From contig CAZRTJ010000003.1 of NCBI GenBank assembly GCA_964602985.1, forward strand, positions 167,535-231,534: a stretch of DNA of 64,000 nt, read 5' to 3'. This document shows, in pieces, positions 50,175-58,737 of this stretch. Made by a program: the position numbers and the translations under genes. Below the pieces are notes generated by a model that was not told the DNA's origin, searched no databases, and saw only the letters and a program-made list of their open reading frames with translations. Positions within the stretch are counted from its first letter, which is position 1. The number at the start of each line of letters is the position of its first letter. Source of the DNA: CAYZJB01 sp964602985. Lineage in GTDB: Bacteria > CLD3 > SB21.

Positions 50175-50801
50175 TTACTTCGAATACAACTCAACAATCA
50201 GCTGTTCACGAACGTTGACCGGAATCTGGTCTCGTTCCGGCAAGTTCACGTAGCGACCCTTCAGTCCGGCCTTATCGACTTCTACCCAGGCCAGCTGTGA
50301 GCCTTCCTTCTGCCGCTTCAGGGATCCGTGAATCAGCGCCAGCTTCTTGCTCCTATCGCGTATGGAAATTTCGTCGCCGGGCCGCACGTGGTAGCTGGAG
50401 ACCGTCACCAGCTTGCCGTTCACTTCGACGTGACGATGCAAAATCAACTGTCTCGCCTGGGATCGTGAAGACGCGAACCCGCATCGGTAGACGAGATTGT
50501 CCAAACGACTTTCCAGGATCTGCAAGAGGACCGTTCCGGTGACGCCCTTCCGACGCTCGGCACGGTCGAAGTATCCGCGGAACTGCCGCTCCAACAAGCC
50601 GTAAATGCGGCGGACTTTCTGCTTCTCACGCAGCTGAATGCTGTAGTTGGAAGGTTTCGAACGACGCTCACCGTGTTGTCCTGGAGGATAGTTTCGCTTT
50701 TCCACCGGACATTTTTCCGTCAGGCATTTTGAGCCTTTGAGAAATAATTTTTCGCCTTCGCGGCGGCACAGCTTACAAACTGCGGCAGTATATCTGGCCA
50801 T
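50175..50801 (-). CDS. rpsD: Ribosomal protein S4 (zinc-binding form)
   Basis: 208 residues. Cys9, Cys12, Cys26 and Cys31 form the zinc-binding N-terminus of the C-plus form. The S4 RNA-binding domain follows (LESRLDNLVYRCGFASSRSQ). It nucleates 30S assembly and in many bacteria represses the alpha operon. Start ATG is five codons before LCRR; 20 bases after rpsK. Confidence 0.97.
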   Translation of the reverse strand: MARYTAAVCKLCRREGEKLFLKGSKCLTEKCPVEKRNYPPGQHGERRSKPSNYSIQLREKQKVRRIYGLLERQFRGYFDRAERRKGVTGTVLLQILESRLDNLVYRCGFASSRSQARQLILHRHVEVNGKLVTVSSYHVRPGDEISIRDRSKKLALIHGSLKRQKEGSQLAWVEVDKAGLKGRYVNLPERDQIPVNVREQLIVELYSK

Positions 50802-50821
50802 AAAACTCCTGGATTATCGTG

Positions 50822-51223
50822 TTAGACGCGCCGTTTCTTCGGCGGACGGCAACCGTTGTGGGGGATCGGCGTCAAATCCCGAATCGCCGAAATTTCAAGA
50901 CCCGCGGCCTGCAGGGCGCGAATGGCCGACTCCCGACCGGCTCCCGGGCCCTTGACTCGGACCTCGACGCGGCGCAAACCCATGTCCATTGCGGCTTTGG
51001 CTGCCGTCTCCGCGGCGACCTGAGCGGCAAACGGCGTGCTCTTCTTGGAGCCCCGGAATCCCATCTTCCCTGCGGTACACCAGGTAATGACGTCGCCATT
51101 GGGCCCGGTCAGCGTGATGATCGTATTGTTGAAAGTTGCGCGGATGACCGCCACGCCTGTCGCTTCGACAATTTTCTTTTTCTTTCGAACCGGCGTGGTG
51201 GCTGCGGGAGTAGGTTTGGCCAC
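50822..51223 (-). CDS. rpsK: Ribosomal protein S11
   Basis: 133 residues with an N-terminal basic tail (PAATTPVRKKKKIVEA) and the conserved body NTIITLTGPNGDVITWCTAG, GMGLRRVEVRVKGPGAGRE and IRDLTPIPHNGCRPPKKRRV. It sits on the 30S platform at the E-site. It follows rpsM with a 32-base gap. Confidence 0.98.
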   Translation of the reverse strand: MAKPTPAATTPVRKKKKIVEATGVAVIRATFNNTIITLTGPNGDVITWCTAGKMGFRGSKKSTPFAAQVAAETAAKAAMDMGLRRVEVRVKGPGAGRESAIRALQAAGLEISAIRDLTPIPHNGCRPPKKRRV

Positions 51224-51255
51224 TTTCGAATCTCCTTACGTTACGCTTGAGTCGT

Positions 51256-51639
51256 TTACTTCTTCGCTTCGACCTTCTTCAGGCCGCCGATGGTGCGTCG
51301 CTTGCCTTTGCGGGTACGGGCGTTGGTGCGCGTGCGCTGGCCTCGCGCGGGCAGTCCTTTGCGGTGACGCAGTCCACGGTAGCATCCGATGTCCATCAGT
51401 CGCTTGATGTTGAGCGTGTTCTCGCTGCGAAGGGCGCCTTCGACTTTCAATAGCTCATTGATTACCGTACGAATCCGATTTTCCTCGTCCTCGTTCAGCT
51501 CTTTGACCTTCTTCATCCGATTGACGCCCGCTTTGTCCAAAATCCGCTCGGCGGTCGTCCGACCAATTCCATAAATATAGGTCAACGCTACAAACGCGCG
51601 CTTCTCCTTGGGCAATTCAATTCCGGCTATACGAGCCAC
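51256..51639 (-). CDS. rpsM: Ribosomal protein S13
   Basis: 127 residues. ARIAGIELPKEKRAFVALTYIYGIG at the N-terminus and GLRHRKGLPARGQRTRTNART near the C-terminus are the S13 signatures. It contacts the 50S subunit and P-site tRNA from the 30S head. It lies 18 bases past rpmJ, which places it at the head of the alpha part. Confidence 0.98.
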   Translation of the reverse strand: MARIAGIELPKEKRAFVALTYIYGIGRTTAERILDKAGVNRMKKVKELNEDEENRIRTVINELLKVEGALRSENTLNIKRLMDIGCYRGLRHRKGLPARGQRTRTNARTRKGKRRTIGGLKKVEAKK

Positions 51640-51657
51640 GACGGGACTCCTTCTCTG

Positions 51658-51771
51658 TTAACCTTGACGTTGCTTGTGTTTCTTGTTCTCACAAATCACG
51701 CGAACGACTCCTTTGCGACGGATCACCTTACACTTCACGCAGATTTTTCGAACCGAAGATCGGACTTTCAT
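51658..51771 (-). CDS. rpmJ: Ribosomal protein L36 (zinc form)
   Basis: A 37-residue gene. The product reads MKVRSSVRKICVKCKVIRR and on to VICENKKHKQRQG, with the zinc ligands Cys11, Cys14, Cys27 and His32. This is the ordinary C-plus L36 that makes part of the 50S subunit. It lies between infA and rpsM, the normal place. Too short for usual open-reading-frame cut-offs. Confidence 0.97.
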   Translation of the reverse strand: MKVRSSVRKICVKCKVIRRKGVVRVICENKKHKQRQG

Positions 51772-51786
51772 GTCAGTACCTCACCA

Positions 51787-52005
51787 TCACTTGTATCGAT
51801 ACGTTATTCGTCCCCGCGTCAGATCGTACGGCGAAAGCTCGACCGTGACCTTGTCCCCGGGCAGAATCCGGATAAAATGCATCCGCATCTTACCGGATAT
51901 ATGTGCATGAACTTCGTGGCCATTTTCGAGTTTGACCTTAAAAGTCGCATTGGGAAGCGTCTCCACGATCGTCCCGTCGACTTTAATCAAATCCTCTTTG
52001 GCCAA
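51787..52005 (-). CDS. infA: Translation initiation factor IF-1
   Basis: 72 residues, the exact usual size, with the OB-fold sequence MAKEDLIKVDGTIVETLPNA, GHEVHAHISGKMRMHFIRIL and PYDLTRGRITYRYK. It binds the 30S A-site during initiation. A promoter-like sequence lies in the 85-base gap before it (52056-52083), so it may also be made apart from the upstream block. Confidence 0.98.
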   Translation of the reverse strand: MAKEDLIKVDGTIVETLPNATFKVKLENGHEVHAHISGKMRMHFIRILPGDKVTVELSPYDLTRGRITYRYK

Positions 52006-52055
52006 TCAAAATTCCCTTAAGTTATTTGAAAACAAGTTCTCAAAAAGCGAAGCTA

Positions 52056-52083
52056 AATATATAAAAAAAAGCTCCAAATGCAA
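52056..52083 (-). promoter_or_regulatory. Possible internal promoter before infA
   Basis: Minus strand TTGCAT (52083-52078), 16 bases including an eight-T run, TATATT (52061-52056). It lies about 50 bases before the infA ATG and within the longest gap of the ribosomal block. The T-run has no hairpin before it, so a terminator is unlikely. Confidence 0.4.
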
Positions 52084-52090
52084 GTTCATT

Positions 52091-52849
52091 CTAGAACAAA
52101 TCCGTGACCGTCAGGACCTCCGGCCCATGATCGCCCACATACACCGTATGTTCAAAATGGGCGGACGGCTTACCGTCGGCCGTCACGATCGTCCATTGAT
52201 CGTCCCGGGTGTAGACCTCATATGTCCCCATGTTCACCATCGGTTCGATGCAAAAAACCATCCCCGTCTTGACTCTCGGTCCCGTCCCCGCCCTGCCAAA
52301 ATTCGGAACCTGCGGTTCTTCGTGAAGTTCCCGACCGATCCCGTGCCCGACCAGCTCCCGCACCACGGAAAATCCGTGTTTCTCGACGTATTGCTGAACG
52401 GCACTGGAAATATCGTGAATCCGGTTGCCGTTCCGGGCTTGCGCAACGCCTTCATACAGCGATTGACGCGTAACCTCGAGCAGCTTCTGCTTGTCAGCGC
52501 TGATCTTGCCGACGGGCAGCGTCACCGCAGAGTCGCCGTAGTATCCGTCCTTTACGACTCCCACATCCACCCCGAGCGTCATGCCTTCTGTCAGCGTCAC
52601 TTCGTTGGAGGGAATTCCGTGCACGACCACCTCGTCCACGCTCAGGCACGCGCTGGCAGGATAGCCCCGATATCCTTTGAATGCCGGAACACCGCCTCGA
52701 TTCCGGATGTATCGATCCATCTCTCCATCCAGTTCTGACGTGGTCACCCCGGGGCGCACCAGGGTAGCGGTAAACCGCAAGCATTCGGCCACAATTCGGC
52801 ACGACTCTCGAATCTTCTCTATTTCGGAAGAAGATCGGAGATGAATCAT
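52091..52849 (-). CDS. map: Methionine aminopeptidase type I
   Basis: 252 residues. The five metal ligands are all visible: Asp in TLGVDVGV, Asp in YYGDSAVT, His in ELVGHGIGRELHEEP, Glu in VFCIEPMVN and Glu in AHFEHTVYV. It removes the N-terminal Met from nascent proteins. The ATG overlaps the secY stop (ATGA). The adk gene often found between secY and map is missing here. Confidence 0.97.
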   Translation of the reverse strand: MIHLRSSSEIEKIRESCRIVAECLRFTATLVRPGVTTSELDGEMDRYIRNRGGVPAFKGYRGYPASACLSVDEVVVHGIPSNEVTLTEGMTLGVDVGVVKDGYYGDSAVTLPVGKISADKQKLLEVTRQSLYEGVAQARNGNRIHDISSAVQQYVEKHGFSVVRELVGHGIGRELHEEPQVPNFGRAGTGPRVKTGMVFCIEPMVNMGTYEVYTRDDQWTIVTADGKPSAHFEHTVYVGDHGPEVLTVTDLF

Positions 52850-54177
52850 CCTCGTCGTCCCCGAATCCGTCCGGTCTTCAGGAATCCATCGTAATGACGC
52901 ATGACGAGGTGTGACTCGATCTGCTGTAGCGTATCCAGTGCGACGCCGACAATGATCAGCAACGACGTCCCGCCGAAGAAAGAGGCAAAGCCTGCCGTGA
53001 CATCCGTCGCGTGACTCACAAAGAACGGCAGAATGGCAATGATCCCCAGAAAGATCGCGCTCGGCAACGTCACCCGCGTCAGAATGTTATCGATGAATTC
53101 GGACGTCTTTTTCCCGGGACGCACGCCAGGGATGAACGCGCCTTGTTTTTTCAGGTTATCGGCCACTTCCGCCGGATTCATGGCGATCGCGGTGTAGAAG
53201 TACGTGAAGAAGACAATGATGATCAAGAAAATCATATTGTACGCCACTGAGTCGATCGAAAAGTGAGACGTGACCCAATCGGAAATATCTCCCGGAAAGA
53301 ACGTCGCGATGGTGTTCGGGACGAACATGATCGATTGTGCGAAAATGATCGGCATGACGCCTGCGATATTCACACGCATCGGGATATGGGTCGATTGTCC
53401 GCCGTACACCTTGCGGCCGATGACCCGTCGCGCGTATTGCACGGGAACCTTGCGTATGCCTTGCGTGATGTAGACGATCGCCGCAACGATCAGCAGAAGG
53501 ATCGCCACGAGGACGACTTCCAACATGATGTTTCGGTTGCCGTTCGCGATTTGCTGTCCTTCTGCGTAGAGCGCGCTCGGGAATCGGGCCAGGATTCCGA
53601 TCGTGATGATCAAGGAAATGCCGTTCCCAATGCCTCGCTCGGTGATCTGTTCACCCAGCCACATGATGAAGATCGTGCACGTCGTCATGGTCACCATGGT
53701 CAGGAGGTAAAAGACAAATCCCTGTTCGGGAACGACTTTGACTTCCTGATTGCCCACCACAACGCTGAGACTGCACATCCACGTGGCAACGCCAATCGCC
53801 TGTATGGCTGAAATAAAGACCGTACCGTACCGCGTCATTTGATTGATCTTCTTACGGCCCTCTTCGCCCTCACGCTGCAATTTCTGCAAATAGGGAACGG
53901 TCGTGCCGAGCAACTGCAGGATAATCGATGCGCTGATGTACGGCATGATGCCCAGCGCCGCAATCGTGGCCTGACTCAAACCGCCGCCTGCAAACAGATC
54001 ATAAAAACTCAAGAGCGTGTTTTCGGCCTGACGAAAATATTGACCCAATGCCGCGGCATTGATTCCGGGCGCCGGAATGTGGGCCGCAATCCTCTCAATC
54101 AGCAGTACGCCCAGCGTAAAAAATATGCGTCGCCGAAGCTCCGCAATCTTGAAAACGTTGGCAAAGGTTTGAAGCAT
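52846..54177 (-). CDS. secY: Preprotein translocase subunit SecY
   Basis: 443 residues with about ten membrane spans. Conserved segments include GINAAALGQYFRQ, the plug-region start LLSFYDLFAGGGLSQATIAALGIMPYISASII, and the cytoplasmic loop with RVIGRKVYGGQSTHIPMR. It is the protein-conducting channel for Sec export and membrane insertion. It lies two bases after rplO and overlaps map. Confidence 0.97.
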   Translation of the reverse strand: MLQTFANVFKIAELRRRIFFTLGVLLIERIAAHIPAPGINAAALGQYFRQAENTLLSFYDLFAGGGLSQATIAALGIMPYISASIILQLLGTTVPYLQKLQREGEEGRKKINQMTRYGTVFISAIQAIGVATWMCSLSVVVGNQEVKVVPEQGFVFYLLTMVTMTTCTIFIMWLGEQITERGIGNGISLIITIGILARFPSALYAEGQQIANGNRNIMLEVVLVAILLLIVAAIVYITQGIRKVPVQYARRVIGRKVYGGQSTHIPMRVNIAGVMPIIFAQSIMFVPNTIATFFPGDISDWVTSHFSIDSVAYNMIFLIIIVFFTYFYTAIAMNPAEVADNLKKQGAFIPGVRPGKKTSEFIDNILTRVTLPSAIFLGIIAILPFFVSHATDVTAGFASFFGGTSLLIIVGVALDTLQQIESHLVMRHYDGFLKTGRIRGRRG

Positions 54178-54179
54178 GT

Positions 54180-54656
54180 CTATTTCTTCTTTTTCTTCTG
54201 AAGCACGGTTTTCTTGATTCCCAGAACGTGGACCTGTCCTCCGGCCTTCTCGATCTTTGCTTTGGCCGACTCACTTACGGCATGCACTTCCACCGTATAG
54301 GCCTTGGTGATTTCTCCACTTCCGAGAATTTTGACCGGCACGGTCTTGCGTGCGATCAGGCCCGACGCATGCAATGTCGCCGCATTGACCTGAGTGTCCT
54401 TCATCCGGTTCAGTTGAGCCAGGTTGACGACCTGGAACTGTGTCTTGAAGATATTCACAAAACCGAACTTCGGAAGACGACGTTGCAACGGCATCTGACC
54501 GCCTTCAAAACCCGCCTTCATGTGTGCGCCGGAACGCGATTTGAGTCCTTTGTGGCCTTTCGTAGATGTGCCTCCGTGCCCGGAGCCTTCGCCACGACCG
54601 ATGCGCTTGGTTTTCTTGCGAGAACCTCGTGCGTACTTGAGTTCATTCAGTTCCAT
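54180..54656 (-). CDS. rplO: Ribosomal protein L15
   Basis: 158 residues from ATG 54656, preceded by AAGGAAACC; an upstream ATG at 54701 would fall inside rpmD. Conserved start MELNELKYARGSRKKTKRIG and Gly-rich region GRGEGSGHGGTSTKGHKG. The C-terminus ends in a run of Lys. It is a late-assembling 50S protein. Confidence 0.96.
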   Translation of the reverse strand: MELNELKYARGSRKKTKRIGRGEGSGHGGTSTKGHKGLKSRSGAHMKAGFEGGQMPLQRRLPKFGFVNIFKTQFQVVNLAQLNRMKDTQVNAATLHASGLIARKTVPVKILGSGEITKAYTVEVHAVSESAKAKIEKAGGQVHVLGIKKTVLQKKKKK

Positions 54657-54663
54657 GGTTTCC

Positions 54664-54912
54664 TTACGCCGATTTCTTGGCTTTTGTAACTTTGTATCCA
54701 ACCGACTTTGCCGATGGCTTCTCGGATGGTTTGTCCACCTTTTCGACGGTCACGAGATGGCGGATGCTCCGAACCATCCCCTGAAGCTGTACGCTGTCTG
54801 CGTGCACCACAGACATTCCCCGTCGACGCAAACCCAGCGACCGGGCGGTCGACCGGTGTTTCATCGAATCTCCGTTCACGCTGCGAATCTGAGTGATTTT
54901 CAAATAGCTCAT
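54664..54912 (-). CDS. rpmD: Ribosomal protein L30 with basic tail
   Basis: 82 residues against about 60 in E. coli. The core reads LKITQIRSVNGDSMKHRST, then LGLRRRGMSVVHADSVQLQG and IRHLVTVEKV. The last 22 residues (KPSEKPSAKSVGYKVTKAKKSA) are an added Lys/Ser/Ala tail. It lies seven bases before rplO, between rpsE and rplO as usual. Confidence 0.93.
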   Translation of the reverse strand: MSYLKITQIRSVNGDSMKHRSTARSLGLRRRGMSVVHADSVQLQGMVRSIRHLVTVEKVDKPSEKPSAKSVGYKVTKAKKSA

Positions 54913-54921
54913 AGTCCGATC

Positions 54922-55452
54922 CTACTTTTGAAATACTTCGAGGGTCTTCAGGCCGCGACGAACACCCATCTCACGGGCATTGGTCAATTCTTCCAGCGCC
55001 TTCATCGTCGCTTTGGCCACATTGTGGGGATTGGAGGATCCCTGACACTTGGTGAGAATATCGGTCACGCCCAGCGATTCGACCACCGCGCGAACCGTGG
55101 CCCCGGCGATGATCCCCGTACCTTTGCTGGCCGGTTTGAGGTACACCTTGCCCGCTCCGAACTTCGCCCACACTTCGTGCGGAAGCGTGCCGTTGATGAG
55201 CGGAACGTAGATCATGTTCTTTTTGGCGTCCTCTTTGCCTTTGGCGATTGCGTCCGGGACTTCATTGGCCTTACCCAAACCGATTCCGACGCGTCCCTGT
55301 CCATCGCCCACGACCACGATGGCGTTGAAACTGAAACGGCGGCCGCCCTTGACCACTTTGGCGACGCGATTGATATGAACCACGCGCTCTTCCTTGAGTT
55401 CCATCTCGCCCGGATTTTCTGACTTCGGCTTGCGATGCGTTTTCTTATTCAT
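54922..55452 (-). CDS. rpsE: Ribosomal protein S5
   Basis: 176 residues with a basic N-terminal tail, the double-stranded RNA-binding fold (VHINRVAKVVKGGRRFSFNA, VVVGDGQGRVGIGLGKANEV) and the C-terminal domain (PASKGTGIIAGATVRAVVE, SLGVTDILTKCQGSSNPHNV). It takes part in mRNA unwinding and decoding accuracy. Confidence 0.98.
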   Translation of the reverse strand: MNKKTHRKPKSENPGEMELKEERVVHINRVAKVVKGGRRFSFNAIVVVGDGQGRVGIGLGKANEVPDAIAKGKEDAKKNMIYVPLINGTLPHEVWAKFGAGKVYLKPASKGTGIIAGATVRAVVESLGVTDILTKCQGSSNPHNVAKATMKALEELTNAREMGVRRGLKTLEVFQK

Positions 55453-55471
55453 CGAGTTCTTACCTTCTTAA

Positions 55472-55840
55472 TTAAAATTGCAAACCGCCTTCGCGGGCGC
55501 CGTCGGCCACAGCCTTGACTCGGCCGTGATACTTGTAACCGTTTCGGTCAAACACAACTCGTTCAATTCCTTTGCCTTTCGCGACTTTCGCCAGTTCCAA
55601 ACCGACCCGCTTGGACAAGGACACCTTGCCCGCCTCTTTCTGCGTCCGGACATTTTCAGCCAGGCTGGACATGGACACCAGGGTGGCACCCGATGCGTCG
55701 TCAATCAGCTGAGCGTATATGTGATTCAGACTTCGATAGATCGAGAGTCTCGGACGCTCTGCCGTTCCGGTGAGTTTGCGACGAATTCGCTTTCGAATCT
55801 TGAGTCGCTTGGCCGTCTTCACAACATGTTTATCTGCCAT
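55472..55840 (-). CDS. rplR: Ribosomal protein L18
   Basis: 122 residues. Conserved stretches are RKRIRRKLTGTAERPRLSIY, RSLNHIYAQLIDD and the C-terminal DRNGYKYHGRVKAVADGARE with GGLQF at the end. It binds 5S rRNA together with L5. It lies 28 bases after rplF. Confidence 0.97.
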   Translation of the reverse strand: MADKHVVKTAKRLKIRKRIRRKLTGTAERPRLSIYRSLNHIYAQLIDDASGATLVSMSSLAENVRTQKEAGKVSLSKRVGLELAKVAKGKGIERVVFDRNGYKYHGRVKAVADGAREGGLQF

Positions 55841-55868
55841 GGAAATCTCGTGTTAGATGAATCGTTCG

Positions 55869-56411
55869 TTATTTTTTCGTTGCGGCTTTGCCGGCTTTGC
55901 GTCGGACATACTCACTGGCATACCGAATACCCTTGCCCTGATACGGCTCGGGGGGCCGGAAGGATCGGATCTTGGCTGCCACTTGCCCGACCAATTGTTT
56001 GTCAATGCCTTTCACGCTCAACGTAGTGGGGGTGGGCGCCGTCACTTCGACACCCGTCGGCGGCGCAAACAGGATCGGATGGCTGAATCCGAGGTTGAAC
56101 TGCATGAGTTTTCCTTTCAGTTCCGCCTTGAAGCCCACTCCGACGATTTCCAGCTTCTCTTCGAACCCCTGCGTCACACCGGTGATCATGTTGGCCAGGA
56201 TGGCGCGGACCGTACCGTGTAGTGCGCGCTGGAATCCGACGTTGTTCTTGCGCGTGACGAGGACTTCGCCATCCTTGACCTCGATATGGGTCTCGGGATG
56301 AAATTGAAAGGCCAATTCACCTTTCGGTCCTTTCACTCGGACATCCGTTCCCTGGAGATGGATCGTGACTCCTTTGGGGACCGGAACGGGTTTCTTACCA
56401 ATTCGTGACAC
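55869..56411 (-). CDS. rplF: Ribosomal protein L6
   Basis: 180 residues: MSRIGKKPVPVPKGVTIHLQ at the start, two homologous beta domains, and the C-terminal signature PPEPYQGKGIRYASEYVRRK. It lies near the GTPase centre of the 50S subunit. A 30-base gap separates it from rpsH. Confidence 0.98.
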   Translation of the reverse strand: MSRIGKKPVPVPKGVTIHLQGTDVRVKGPKGELAFQFHPETHIEVKDGEVLVTRKNNVGFQRALHGTVRAILANMITGVTQGFEEKLEIVGVGFKAELKGKLMQFNLGFSHPILFAPPTGVEVTAPTPTTLSVKGIDKQLVGQVAAKIRSFRPPEPYQGKGIRYASEYVRRKAGKAATKK

Positions 56412-56441
56412 AGTCGTAGCTCCTCAAAAAATTCGTCTGGA

Positions 56442-56840
56442 TTACCAAACGTAACAAAGTACTTCACCGCCGACATTTTCCCGGCGGGCTTGCTTATTCG
56501 TCATCACTCCACGGCTCGTTGACAGGATCGCCACGCCGAGATTGGCCCGGACGCGAGGCAGTTTCGTCACGTCCACGTAGCGTCGCAGACCCGGCGTGGA
56601 CACACGCGACAGATGGGAGATCGCACTCTTCTTCTGTTCGTCATACTTCAACAGAATGCGGAGGACTCCCTGTTTGCCGTCGTCAAAATTCATGTAGTCG
56701 CGAATGTAGCCCTGCTCCAAAAGGATCTGCGAGATATCTCGCTTGAGATTGGACGCGGGGATGTCCACGCTCTTCTTCTTCGCTTGTATCGCGTTGCGGA
56801 TCTTGGTCAGATAGTCCGCCACCGGATCAGTCATCGACAT
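56442..56840 (-). CDS. rpsH: Ribosomal protein S8
   Basis: 132 residues. MSMTDPVADYLTKIRNA at the start and GVAILSTSRGVMTNKQARRE near the end are standard. S8 binds the central domain of 16S rRNA and in E. coli represses the spc operon; a mimic site was not searched for. It follows rpsN by 22 bases. Confidence 0.98.
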   Translation of the reverse strand: MSMTDPVADYLTKIRNAIQAKKKSVDIPASNLKRDISQILLEQGYIRDYMNFDDGKQGVLRILLKYDEQKKSAISHLSRVSTPGLRRYVDVTKLPRVRANLGVAILSTSRGVMTNKQARRENVGGEVLCYVW

Positions 56841-56862
56841 ATCATCTACTCCTTAAAATAAT

Positions 56863-57048
56863 TTACCAGGAAGCCTTCCGAACGCCGGGGATATCGCCCG
56901 CCAGCGCCAGCTGCCGGAAGCAGATACGGCACATGCCAAATTTTCTCATGAACGCGCGCGCCCGTCCGCATCGGCGGCAACGAGAATGTTGGCGCGTCGA
57001 AAACTTCGGCTTCTTTCGGGTTTTTGCTGTCCAAGCTGTCGTTGCCAA
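56863..57048 (-). CDS. rpsN: Ribosomal protein S14, zinc-binding type Z
   Basis: 61 residues, the short zinc form. Two CxxC pairs (CRRCGR and CRICFR) hold the metal. The N-terminus ATTAWTAKTRKKPKFSTRQ and C-terminus LALAGDIPGVRKASW fit the family. It lies between rplE and rpsH in the normal order. Confidence 0.97.
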   Translation of the reverse strand: MATTAWTAKTRKKPKFSTRQHSRCRRCGRARAFMRKFGMCRICFRQLALAGDIPGVRKASW

Positions 57049-57077
57049 GGTTCTTTTTCCTTTCTATCGATTCAACT

Positions 57078-57716
57078 CTACTTTTTCCGAAACGGCATGC
57101 CAAATTCCCGCAGAAGCTCCTGCGCTTCTTCATCGGTCTTGGCCGTAGTCACGATCGTAATGTCCATTCCGCGCAGGCGATCGATCTTGTCCACATCGAT
57201 TTCCGGAAAAATGATTTGCTCCTTGACGCCCAGCGTGTAGTTGCCGCGGCCATCAAACGAGCGGTCCGACACGCCTCGGAAATCCCGGATACGGGGAATG
57301 GCAATGTTCAACAAACGATCCAGAAATTCGTACATGGCGGCCCGACGAAGGGTCACGTAGCACGCGATCGGTATGCCCTGACGCAGTTTAAAATTGGAAA
57401 TCGCCTTCTTCGCCTTCCGAATGGCCGGCTTTTGACCTGTGATCATCGTCAGGTCCGCCACTGCGGCATCCAGCAATTTCGGCTCCTGGGTAGCCAGTCC
57501 GACGCCCATGTTGATCACGATCTTATCGATGCGAGGCGCTCGCATCGCATTGCGATATCCAAATTTCTTGATCAACGCCGGCGCGATCCGCTCACGGTAC
57601 ATCGACTGCAGGCGGGCCTGATATCCCGCTGGCAGTTTTTCGCGCTCGCCGACCAGAGAGGACCCTTCGCTCTTGTCCTTCTTGCCTTTTGCCTCTTTCT
57701 TTTCTTGCTTCGCCAT
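57078..57716 (-). CDS. rplE: Ribosomal protein L5
   Basis: 212 residues from ATG 57716 (GAGGATCGAA before it). A Lys-rich extension of about 25 residues (AKQEKKEAKGKKDKSEGSS) precedes the core: RIDKIVINMGVGLA, PAIRKAKKAISNFKLRQGI, FRGVSDRSFDGRGNYTLGVK. L5 binds 5S rRNA and the P-site tRNA. E. coli L5 is about 179 residues, so the N-terminal tail is extra. Confidence 0.96.
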   Translation of the reverse strand: MAKQEKKEAKGKKDKSEGSSLVGEREKLPAGYQARLQSMYRERIAPALIKKFGYRNAMRAPRIDKIVINMGVGLATQEPKLLDAAVADLTMITGQKPAIRKAKKAISNFKLRQGIPIACYVTLRRAAMYEFLDRLLNIAIPRIRDFRGVSDRSFDGRGNYTLGVKEQIIFPEIDVDKIDRLRGMDITIVTTAKTDEEAQELLREFGMPFRKK

Positions 57717-57737
57717 TTCGATCCTCAAAACTTCGGT

Positions 57738-58043
57738 TTAGTTCACCACTTCGCCGCTGACTTTCGCCACGCGAACTTTCTTGCCATCTTCCAGTCGCTT
57801 GTGCCCGACACGCGTCTTCTTTCCACCGTGGACCAGCATGACGTTGCTGGCATAGATCGGGGCTTCTTTTTCCTGAATCCCGCCTTGGGGATTCTTTTGA
57901 TTCGGTCGAATGTGTTTCTTCCGCAGGTTAATCCCTTCCACCAACACCTTGGCGTCGTCCAAAAAGACTTTGAGCACCTTGCCCTGTTTGCCTTTGTGAA
58001 TTCCTGCGATCACTTCGACCGTGTCGTTTTTCTTGATATGCAT
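57738..58043 (-). CDS. rplX: Ribosomal protein L24
   Basis: 101 residues with a KOW motif: MHIKKNDTVEVIAGIHKGKQ, GKVLKVFLDDAKVLVEGINL, and PNQKNPQGGIQEKEAPIYAS. It starts 50S assembly and lies at the tunnel exit. It follows rplN by 17 bases. Confidence 0.97.
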   Translation of the reverse strand: MHIKKNDTVEVIAGIHKGKQGKVLKVFLDDAKVLVEGINLRKKHIRPNQKNPQGGIQEKEAPIYASNVMLVHGGKKTRVGHKRLEDGKKVRVAKVSGEVVN

Positions 58044-58060
58044 ACCAGTACCTCGTCTTC

Positions 58061-58429
58061 TTACAGAACTTCGGGTGCCAATGAAACAATTTTCATGAAT
58101 TGCTTTTCGCGCAACTCGCGTGCGACCGGACCAAAAATACGCGTGCCGGTCGGTTCTCCCTGAGGGTTGATCAACACGGCGGCGTTTTCATCGAATCGGA
58201 TGTACGAGCCGTCGTCTCGCCGGGTTTCTTTGCGCATTCGGACTACCACCGCTCGCGCCACATCGCCTTTCTTTACGCCGCCGCCCGGGATCGCGTCCTT
58301 GACCGACACGATGATCTGGTCGCCCAGCCGTGCGTATCGCCGATCTGTCCCACCCAACACACGGATGCACATGACCTTGCGGGCGCCTGAGTTATCCGCG
58401 ACATTGAGCCGTGTAAATTCCTGAATCAT
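58061..58429 (-). CDS. rplN: Ribosomal protein L14
   Basis: 122 residues, exact family length. MIQEFTRLNVADNSGARKVM, GGVKKGDVARAVVVRMRKE and GTRIFGPVARELREKQFMKI are typical. It forms bridges to the 30S subunit and is the docking site of the silencing factor RsfS. Confidence 0.98.
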   Translation of the reverse strand: MIQEFTRLNVADNSGARKVMCIRVLGGTDRRYARLGDQIIVSVKDAIPGGGVKKGDVARAVVVRMRKETRRDDGSYIRFDENAAVLINPQGEPTGTRIFGPVARELREKQFMKIVSLAPEVL

Positions 58430-58463
58430 TGTAGTCCCTGTATGGTTAAAATCTGATGACTGA

Positions 58464-58721
58464 TTACGCCGCCTTCTTCACGATCTCGATCAAACGCCAC
58501 CGCTTGCGCTTGCTCATCGGCCGCGTTTCCATGATCTTCACCAAATCGCCGATGTGCGCCTGACGCTCTTCGTCGTGGGCCATCAACTTGGTGGTTCGCT
58601 TCACATATTTCTTGTAAATCGGATGTCGAATCTGCCGCTCGATCGCAACGAGGATGCTCTTCTGCATCTTGTCGCTGACCACCAACCCAATTCGAACTTT
58701 CCGGCGTTTGCGCGTTTCCAT
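58464..58721 (-). CDS. rpsQ: Ribosomal protein S17
   Basis: 85 residues: ETRKRRKVRIGLVVSDKMQK, RQIRHPIYKKYVKRTTKLMA and GDLVKIMETRPMSKRKRWRL. It is an OB-fold primary-binding protein of the 30S subunit, and lies 16 bases after rpmC. Confidence 0.98.
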   Translation of the reverse strand: METRKRRKVRIGLVVSDKMQKSILVAIERQIRHPIYKKYVKRTTKLMAHDEERQAHIGDLVKIMETRPMSKRKRWRLIEIVKKAA

Positions 58722-58737
58722 GTATGCTCCTAAAGAA

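Noticed and set aside
52062..52075. Eight-T run before infA as a terminator after map
   Set aside because: No stable hairpin precedes the T-run; better explained as part of a promoter spacer.
52846..52849. Absence of adk between secY and map as a sign of deletion
   Set aside because: secY and map overlap cleanly by four bases and many bacteria keep adk elsewhere, so this is ordinary variation.
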